This document shows, in pieces, positions 59,114-64,000 of a DNA stretch of 64,000 nucleotides. The position numbers and the translations under genes were made by a program. The notes under the pieces were generated by a model, which saw only the letters and a list, made by a program, of their open reading frames with translations, searched no databases and was not told the DNA's origin. Position 1 is the first letter of the stretch. Each line of letters opens with the position of its first letter. Source of the stretch: Gaiellasilicea sp963765705 (GTDB lineage Bacteria; Actinomycetota; Thermoleophilia; Gaiellales; Gaiellaceae); contig CAVXXJ010000006.1 of the NCBI GenBank assembly GCA_963765705.1, positions 62,001 to 126,000 of the forward strand, written 5' to 3'.

Positions 59114-59770
59114 TTAGAAGAGCCCGAGCTGGACCGCGGGCTCGAGAGTGCGCTCGAGCGCCGGCTCGGGCTCAGCAGCCTCGGGACTTTGTGTTGAAAC
59201 AACACTTGCTCGCCCGAGGAGCTCGGGAATCCGGGCGAAGTCCTGCTCGAGCACCGACAGCATCGAGCGCGTGTAGAGGGCTGCGGCCGGGTGGTAGAGC
59301 GGGTAGAGCGTGACTGCGTTGCCGCCGAGCGCCACCTGCTGCGGCACTCCGTGCACACGCGTGATCCCGGCAGGCTTGCCGGAGAGGAGCTTCGTCGCGA
59401 AGTTGCCAAGCGTGGCAACGAGCGTCGGCTCGATCAGCTCGATCTGCCTGAAGAGGTGCGACTCGCAAGCCTCGATCTCCTCGGGCTGCGGGTCGCGATT
59501 GCCCGGCGGCCGGCACTTGAGCACGTTCGCGATGTAGACGTCCTTGCGCGAGAGGCCGATTCCGTTCAGCAGCTTCTCGAGGAGCTGGCCGGCCTGGCCG
59601 ACGAAGGGCACACCCTGCTGATCCTCGTGGAAGCCGGGCGCCTCGCCGACGAACATCAACTCGGCATTCGGGTCACCGGAGCCGAACACGACCTGCGTCC
59701 GCGTCGCCGAGAGCGGGCAGCGCGTGCAGCCCAGAGTCTCGTCGCGATAGTCGGCGAGAGCATCGATCAC
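59114..59770 (-). CDS. family-4 uracil-DNA glycosylase (Fe-S)
   Basis: The 218-residue protein has N-terminal Cys pair CTRC, uracil-pocket motif VGEAPGFHEDQQGVPFVGQA, LKCRPPGNRDP and the C-terminal catalytic-loop HPAAALY, with Cys ligands (C17, C20, later C-rich positions) for a 4Fe-4S cluster. It excises uracil from deaminated DNA. The variable tail after RIPELLGRA contains the third palindrome copy (read as SVVSTQ) and ends QLGLF, as in typical family members. The frame is intact. Confidence 0.93.
   Translation of the reverse strand: MIDALADYRDETLGCTRCPLSATRTQVVFGSGDPNAELMFVGEAPGFHEDQQGVPFVGQAGQLLEKLLNGIGLSRKDVYIANVLKCRPPGNRDPQPEEIEACESHLFRQIELIEPTLVATLGNFATKLLSGKPAGITRVHGVPQQVALGGNAVTLYPLYHPAAALYTRSMLSVLEQDFARIPELLGRASVVSTQSPEAAEPEPALERTLEPAVQLGLF
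59187..59208. repeat. palindromic mini-element, copy 3
   Basis: CTTTGTGTTG, AAA, CAACACTTG: arms GTGTTG/CAACAC plus partly matched flanks. It lies in the variable C-terminal tail of the uracil-DNA glycosylase gene, 35 kb from the other copies. It reads S-V-V-S-T-Q on the minus strand, in the same phase as copies 1 and 2. The glycosylase frame is uninterrupted. Confidence 0.7.
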
Positions 59771-59800
59771 GCGGGGCAGTCTACGCCCGTTGCCGGACGG

Positions 59801-60016
59801 TCAGCCGCAGCCGCAGGAACCGCCGCAGCAGCCCCCGCCGCCGCTGCTGCTTCCAAACCGTGGCTGCGAGGAAACACCGGCGACTGCGAAGCTGGAGAGC
59901 TGCTTGAGCACGTTGCCGGCGCCGCAGTCGGGACACGCGATCGCCTGCTCCGCGTTCCGAACCAGCTCCTCGAAATGCGACTCGCACTCCATGCACGCGT
60001 ACTCGTAGATCGGCAT
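59801..60016 (-). CDS. FmdB-type zinc-ribbon protein
   Basis: A 71-residue protein starting MPIYEYACMECESHFEELV, with paired CxxC knuckles (CMEC, CPDC) and a Gly/Ser/Cys-rich tail ending GCCGGSCGCG. The FmdB ribbon is linked to regulators of amide and urea use, but its biochemical role is uncertain. The tail could bind metal. It ends 30 nt before the uracil-DNA glycosylase gene. Confidence 0.88.
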   Translation of the reverse strand: MPIYEYACMECESHFEELVRNAEQAIACPDCGAGNVLKQLSSFAVAGVSSQPRFGSSSGGGGCCGGSCGCG

Positions 60017-60025
60017 GCCCGCAGT

Positions 60026-60355
60026 CTACCCCGAGTCGAGCTCTTCCTCGGCCTCCTCGCCGTGCTCGACGATGTCGCCCGGCCGGAAGAGGACGCGCTT
60101 CAAGACGGCGGCCCACTCGGGCTTCTGGCGCCCGAGGAACTCGAGGTTCATCGCGAAGTGCTTGAACTCCTCGCCCTGCGCGTTCTCCATGATCGCGCGC
60201 GCGTCGGGATCGCGCTCGACGTCGAGCCGCTGCTCGTACCAGCCGATCGCCTCTGCCTCCTCGATCAGCGAGGCGCAGATCCGGGCGAACGTGCGGACCT
60301 CCTGCGACAGCTCCTCGGGCGGCTCGTGGTACTGGTCGAACGGCACGATCGGCAC
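60026..60355 (-). CDS. encapsulated-ferritin (EncFtn)-like protein
   Basis: The 109-residue protein starts at GTG 60355. QYHEPPEELSQEVRTFARI, ASLIEEAEAIGWYEQR and GEEFKHFAMNLEFLGR match EncFtn, including Glu/His ferroxidase residues in ExxH-like order. EncFtn family members oxidise Fe(II) inside an encapsulin shell. The usual C-terminal cargo-loading peptide is not seen; the end is acidic (EEAEEELDSG), and no encapsulin gene adjoins. A free-standing iron oxidase or ferritin-like function is possible. Confidence 0.8.
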   Translation of the reverse strand: MPIVPFDQYHEPPEELSQEVRTFARICASLIEEAEAIGWYEQRLDVERDPDARAIMENAQGEEFKHFAMNLEFLGRQKPEWAAVLKRVLFRPGDIVEHGEEAEEELDSG

Positions 60356-60364
60356 TCTATTGCG

Positions 60365-60952
60365 ATGTCCTGGTCCACGCCGACGTTGGAAGGCGAGCTC
60401 GTCCGCCTCGAGCCGATCGCGCCCGAGCACGAAGAAGGGCTCTGGGAGGCGTCGCGCGACCCGCGCACCTGGGAGTGGCTGAGCATCGTGCAGCCGCAGA
60501 CGCGCCAGGAGCTGCGCGCCTACCTCGACGCTGCACTGGCAAGCGCCGCGGCCGGCACCGAGATGCCGCTCGTGACGGTGCGCCGAGAGGACGGCCGCGT
60601 GCTGGGGAGCACGCGCTACCTGGCGCTCCGTCCCGCCGACCGGAGCCTCGAGATCGGCTGGACGTGGCTCACCCCGAAGGCCTGGGGCACGGGCGTGAAT
60701 GTCGAGGCGAAGCTGTTGATGCTCGAGCACGCGTTCGAGCGGCTCGGCTGCCTGCGGGTCGAGCTGAAGACCGACGCCCGGAACGAGCGCTCCCGTGGCG
60801 CGATGGCGGCGCTCCCAGCGCAGTTCGAAGGCGTCCATCGCAAGCACATGCTCGTCCGGGGCGGCGAGCGCCGCGACTCGGCCTGGTACAGCGTGCTCGA
60901 CGACGAGTGGCCCACCGTGCGCGAAAATCTGCTTCGACGCCTCGGTCGCTGA
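60365..60952 (+). CDS. GNAT acetyltransferase, RimJ/RimL type
   Basis: A 195-residue protein starting at ATG 60365, divergent from the EncFtn-like gene by 9 nt. Early GNAT motifs are LEGELVRLEPIAPEHEEGLW and WTWLTPKAWGTGVNVEAKLL, then RVELKTDARNERSRGAMAAL, the RimJ/L signature. Substrate unknown: proteins, antibiotics or small amines. Confidence 0.85.
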   Translation: MSWSTPTLEGELVRLEPIAPEHEEGLWEASRDPRTWEWLSIVQPQTRQELRAYLDAALASAAAGTEMPLVTVRREDGRVLGSTRYLALRPADRSLEIGWTWLTPKAWGTGVNVEAKLLMLEHAFERLGCLRVELKTDARNERSRGAMAALPAQFEGVHRKHMLVRGGERRDSAWYSVLDDEWPTVRENLLRRLGR

Positions 60953-61001
60953 GCTAGACTGGAATCGCCCGGTATCCGGCAACGGAACTGGAGCCACCAA
61001 C

Positions 61002-61667
61002 ATGATCGAGAGAGCTCACGTGATCGGCGCGGGACGCGTCGGGTCGGCGATCGCCGCGCGCCTGCGGGAACGCGGCGTGGACCTCGACACCGGCGACCCT
61101 GAGCTCGTCCTCCTCTGCGTCCCGGACCGGGCGATCGCGGAGGTCGCTGCGGCGACGCCGCCGGGCCCCTGGCTCGCACACGTGAGCGGGGCGACACCGC
61201 TTGGCGCGCTCGAGCCACACGAACGCCGCTTTGGCCTGCACCCACTCCAGACGTTCACGCGCGACCGCGGCGCGGAGCAGCTCGACGGCGCGTTCGCCGC
61301 GATCACGGCCGAGAACGAGGAAGCGCACCGGGTCGGCGAGTGGCTCGGACGCCTGCTCGGCCTCGAGCCGTTCCCGCTCGCCGACGAGCAGCGTGCGACC
61401 TATCACGCCGGCGCCGCGATCGCCTCGAACTACCTCGTCACGTTACGGCGGGCGGCCGGCTCGCTGCTCGAGGCGGCGGGCGCGCCGCCCGAGGCGCTCG
61501 ACCCGCTGATGCGCCGGACGATCGAGAACGGCTTCGAGCTGACCGGCCCGATCGAGCGCGGCGACTGGGAAACAGTGGACGCGAACGTCAGCGCGATCCG
61601 CGCCGCGCGCCCTGAGCTCGAGCAGCTCTACACGACGCTCGCAGACGCCACGAAGGCGCTGCTATGA
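61002..61667 (+). CDS. Rossmann/DUF2520 protein, probable ketopantoate reductase (PanG-like)
   Basis: A 221-residue protein starting at ATG 61002, with GGAG about 8 nt upstream. The N-terminal fold reads AHVIGAGRVGSAIAARLRER, and the DUF2520 C-terminal half has FGLHPLQTFTRDRGAEQLDG and YHAGAAIASNYLVTLRRAAG. It overlaps panC as ATGA, and panB follows. DUF2520 proteins in pantothenate operons supply the missing PanE reaction (ketopantoate to pantoate, NADPH) in some bacteria; this is inferred from operon membership. Confidence 0.8.
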   Translation: MIERAHVIGAGRVGSAIAARLRERGVDLDTGDPELVLLCVPDRAIAEVAAATPPGPWLAHVSGATPLGALEPHERRFGLHPLQTFTRDRGAEQLDGAFAAITAENEEAHRVGEWLGRLLGLEPFPLADEQRATYHAGAAIASNYLVTLRRAAGSLLEAAGAPPEALDPLMRRTIENGFELTGPIERGDWETVDANVSAIRAARPELEQLYTTLADATKALL

Positions 61668-62434
61668 GGACGTTGCGGACGATCAGCGAAGCGCGGCAGG
61701 ACCTACAGGCGTTCCGGAGAGGCCGGATCGGCTTGGTACCGACGATGGGCGCGCTGCACGCAGGCCACCAAGCGCTGATCGCAGCGGCCCGGGCGGAGTG
61801 CGACACGGTCGTCGTCAGCGTCTTCGTCAACTCCGCGCAGTTCGACAACGCAGCGGACCTGGCCAGGTACCCGCGCGACGAGGAACAGGACCTGGAGCTC
61901 GCTGCCGCTGCCGGCGCTGATGTGGTCTTCGCGCCGGCCGCGACGGAGATGTATCCGCCGGGCTACCAGACCTGGGTCGAGGTGGAGGAGCTCTCCCGCG
62001 GGCTCGAGGGCGAGCATCGCCCGGGGCACTTCCGGGCCGTGGCGACCGTCTGCCTGAAGCTCTTCAACATCGTCCGGCCGCAGCTCGCCTACTTCGGCCA
62101 GAAAGACGCGCAGCAGCTCGCGGTCGTTCGGCGCCTGGTTCGCGACCTCAACCTCGACCTGACGGTGAGATCGATCCCCACCGTCCGCGACCACGACGGG
62201 CTCGCGCTCTCGTCCCGGAACGCCCGGCTCTCAGCCGAGGAGCGCGAGCTCGCGCTCGCCCTCCCCCGCGCGCTCGCCACCCGTGACCCCGACGCTGCCC
62301 GCGCGGTGCTCGCTGGGCTCGACGTCGACTACGTCGAGGTCGCCGATTTCGATCCACCCGTCCTCGCCGCCGCCGTCCGCGTCGGCTCCACCCGCCTGAT
62401 CGACAACGTCGTCTTGACAGAGGAGGAACGATGA
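61664..62434 (+). CDS. panC: pantoate-beta-alanine ligase (pantothenate synthetase)
   Basis: The 256-residue protein has HIGH-like PTMGALHAGHQALI, substrate motifs FVNSAQFDNAADLARYPRDE and HFRAVATVCLKLFNIV, AYFGQKDAQQLAV, and KMSKS-like LSSRNARLS. It condenses pantoate and beta-alanine with ATP. Start ATG 61664 and stop overlap both neighbours as ATGA. Confidence 0.96.
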   Translation: MRTLRTISEARQDLQAFRRGRIGLVPTMGALHAGHQALIAAARAECDTVVVSVFVNSAQFDNAADLARYPRDEEQDLELAAAAGADVVFAPAATEMYPPGYQTWVEVEELSRGLEGEHRPGHFRAVATVCLKLFNIVRPQLAYFGQKDAQQLAVVRRLVRDLNLDLTVRSIPTVRDHDGLALSSRNARLSAEERELALALPRALATRDPDAARAVLAGLDVDYVEVADFDPPVLAAAVRVGSTRLIDNVVLTEEER

Positions 62435-63342
62435 CCACCCGCCCGCGCAAGCCCGCCCCCGGCACCCCGGCGCCGGGGAAGCTGCCACTCACCGAGCTGG
62501 TGCAGCTGAAGGCGCAGCAGCAGCCGATCGTGATGGTGACCGCCTACGACGCCCCTTCCGGCCGGCTTGCCGACGCCGCGGGCGCAGACATCATCCTCGT
62601 CGGCGACTCGGCTGCGATGACCGTGCTCGGCCACGACTCGACCGTCCCCGCGACGATGGACGAGATGATCATGCTGACGAGCGCCGTCAACCGCGGCGCC
62701 CGACGGCCCCTCGTCGTCGCCGACATGCCGTTCGGGTCCTTTCAGGTCTCGGACGAGGAGGCGATGCACAACGCGATCCGGTTCCTGAAGGAAGCCGGCG
62801 CGGACGCGGTCAAGCTCGAGGGAGCCGGGCCGATGCTCTCGCGCGTGCAGGCGCTCGTCGGCGGCGGCATCCCAGTGATGGGGCATCTGGGGCTGACCCC
62901 GCAGTCGGCGACGATGCTCGGCGGCTTCAAGGCGCAGGGGCGAACGGCCGAGCAGGCCGTGCGGCTCTACGACGACGCGCTCGCGCTCGAGGCGGCGGGC
63001 TGCTTCGCGATCGTGCTCGAGGCCGTGCCCTCGCCGATCGCGGCGCGGATCACAGAGGCACTCGCGGTGCCGACGATCGGGATCGGCGCGGGCGGATCGT
63101 GCGACGGCCAGGTGCTCGTCTGGCACGACCTGCTCGGGCTCTACGAGGGCCACGCACCGCGGTTCGTCAAGCAGTACGCCGATCTGGCCACTGCGATCAG
63201 GGATGCGGTCGGCACGTACGTGGACGAGGTGCGGGACCGCCGCTTCCCGGAGGAGCAGCACACCTACGCGATGCCCGAGGACGAGCTGGCTCTCTTCGAG
63301 GAGGCGCTAGATGCGCGTCTGGAGGTACGCGAACGCCGCTAG
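62431..63342 (+). CDS. panB: ketopantoate hydroxymethyltransferase
   Basis: The 303-residue TIM-barrel protein has PIVMVTAYDAPSGRLADAAG, LVGDSAAMTVLGHDSTVPAT and VVADMPFGSFQVSDEEAM. Mg and catalytic Glu/Asp/Lys motifs also appear (EGAGPMLSRVQAL; VLEAVPSPIAARITEA). It makes ketopantoate from 2-oxoisovalerate and methylene-THF. N-terminal about 20 residues are Pro-rich. The last 36 nt overlap the convergent YIP1-like gene. Confidence 0.96.
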   Translation: MTTRPRKPAPGTPAPGKLPLTELVQLKAQQQPIVMVTAYDAPSGRLADAAGADIILVGDSAAMTVLGHDSTVPATMDEMIMLTSAVNRGARRPLVVADMPFGSFQVSDEEAMHNAIRFLKEAGADAVKLEGAGPMLSRVQALVGGGIPVMGHLGLTPQSATMLGGFKAQGRTAEQAVRLYDDALALEAAGCFAIVLEAVPSPIAARITEALAVPTIGIGAGGSCDGQVLVWHDLLGLYEGHAPRFVKQYADLATAIRDAVGTYVDEVRDRRFPEEQHTYAMPEDELALFEEALDARLEVRERR

Positions 63343-63930
63343 GAAGAGCGCGACGAGGGCGAGCGCGCCGAGCGAGCGCAACCAGCTCCAGCCGTGCACG
63401 GCGCGGACGCCGACGATCAGCAGCGCGGCCGACCAGGCGAGGAACCCGAGCTGCAGCACGTCGAACACCTGCCCGGCGGCACCGTCGTCGGAGCCGTAGC
63501 GGCGGAAGCGGTCGGTGCCGAACACCGCCAGCTCGACCGGCCAGAGCAGCACGAGCGAGAGGGCGAGCGGCGCCACCGCGAAGCCGAGGACGTGGCGCGC
63601 GCGGCGGAAGCTGCCCTCGCTGCCGAGACCTCGCGCTCCGAGATAGAGCGCGCCGCCGACGACGAAGTAGCCGGTGAACGCGACGATCCCGCCGGCGATC
63701 ACCGCCCAGACGGCGACGAGGAGCGCGTCGTACTCGAGGTTGTCGTAGAGCGAGCGCGCCGTCGTCGATCCGAGCGCCACCGCGATCCCGGCCAGACTGA
63801 CGAGCGCGAGCACGGGCTCCGACCTGGCTTCGACATCCTCACGCGACTCGTTGCGCAGGGCGACGAAGACCGACCTCGGCGACAGGAAGACGGCCGGCAC
63901 GCGCAGCCACCACTGACGATCGGGGTCCAT
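63307..63930 (-). CDS. YIP1-family-like membrane protein
   Basis: A 207-residue protein with about five membrane segments (for example LALVSLAGIAVALGSTTA; LLVAVWAVIAGGIVAFTGY; HVLGFAVAPLALSLVLLWPV; VFDVLQLGFLAWSAALLIVG), preceded by FLSPRSVFVALRNE, typical of YIP1-like proteins. Function unknown. It overlaps panB head-on by 36 nt. Confidence 0.75.
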   Translation of the reverse strand: MDPDRQWWLRVPAVFLSPRSVFVALRNESREDVEARSEPVLALVSLAGIAVALGSTTARSLYDNLEYDALLVAVWAVIAGGIVAFTGYFVVGGALYLGARGLGSEGSFRRARHVLGFAVAPLALSLVLLWPVELAVFGTDRFRRYGSDDGAAGQVFDVLQLGFLAWSAALLIVGVRAVHGWSWLRSLGALALVALFLAAFAYLQTRI

Positions 63931-63946
63931 GCCCCGAATGTAGTGG

Positions 63947-64000
63947 CTAGCCGGAGACGGACGGCAGCTCGACCGGCTGGTTCGAGCTCGTGAGCCGGTA
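63947..64000 (-). CDS. C-terminal end of a gene starting beyond the right edge
   Basis: On the minus strand the frame is open from the window edge to TAG 63949-63947, ending SSNQPVELPSVSG. Only 17 residues are visible, so no function can be assigned. Confidence 0.45.
   Translation of the reverse strand, partial: YRLTSSNQPVELPSVSG

Overview
The window is a gene-dense, high-GC bacterial chromosome segment. GC-rich third codon positions, frequent GTG/TTG starts, ATGA/GTGA overlaps, Eis-like acetyltransferases, an EncFtn-like ferritin, Rex and tandem TrkA proteins suggest an actinobacterium, most likely of the Thermoleophilia (Gaiellales/Solirubrobacterales). That placement is inferred from gene content only. 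No rRNA, CRISPR array or transposase is visible, and no gene-free stretch exceeds about 300 bases.

Layout. 1-5.2 kb looks like the end of a prophage or phage-like element: a DUF6414-like protein, a small membrane protein, a roughly 990-residue multi-enzyme peptidoglycan hydrolase and a holin-like gene with two Shine-Dalgarno/start pairs. It abuts the 3' side of a tRNA-Val gene that has an unusual C33. 5.3-15.7 kb is a LacI-controlled glycoside locus: a family-5 ABC importer, a GH1 beta-glucosidase, a sugar isomerase/epimerase-like protein and a Gfo/Idh/MocA oxidoreductase. 15.7-21.3 kb holds two secreted M23 peptidases, two Eis-like acetyltransferases and a PcrA/UvrD helicase. 21.4-26.9 kb is a cobalamin-riboswitch operon read leftwards: two DUF4430 (transcobalamin beta-domain-like) proteins, ECF T, A and S components, an alpha/alpha-barrel protein and a DUF71 ATP-pyrophosphatase. 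Nearly every gene in it carries a frameshift.

27-29.9 kb holds VanZ, a HAD-like protein, a metallo-beta-lactamase-fold protein and a PQQ-type sugar dehydrogenase. 29.9-37.7 kb is a potassium island: TrkA, TrkH, two small RCK proteins and two APC permeases with C-terminal USP domains that could be KimA-like potassium importers. 38.2-44.1 kb carries two secreted subtilases, one heavily frameshifted. 44.3-54 kb has a K+-independent proton pyrophosphatase, a YbdK-type ligase, a glycosyltransferase, an Asp-rich thrombospondin-3-repeat protein, Rex, a glutaredoxin-like protein and glutamate dehydrogenase. 54-59.1 kb is the t6A operon tsaE-tsaB-rimI-tsaD followed by a subtilase. 59.1-63.9 kb has a family-4 uracil-DNA glycosylase, an FmdB zinc ribbon, an EncFtn-like ferritin, an acetyltransferase, a pantothenate operon (DUF2520-panC-panB) and a YIP1-like membrane protein.

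The two most unusual signals are the disrupted, riboswitch-controlled transcobalamin-like B12 operon and a roughly 21-bp palindrome. The palindrome occurs three times inside minus-strand coding sequence, each time in the same reading phase. Indels are confined to 21.4-26.5 kb and 39.4-40.7 kb, so local sequence error must be excluded before calling gene decay.
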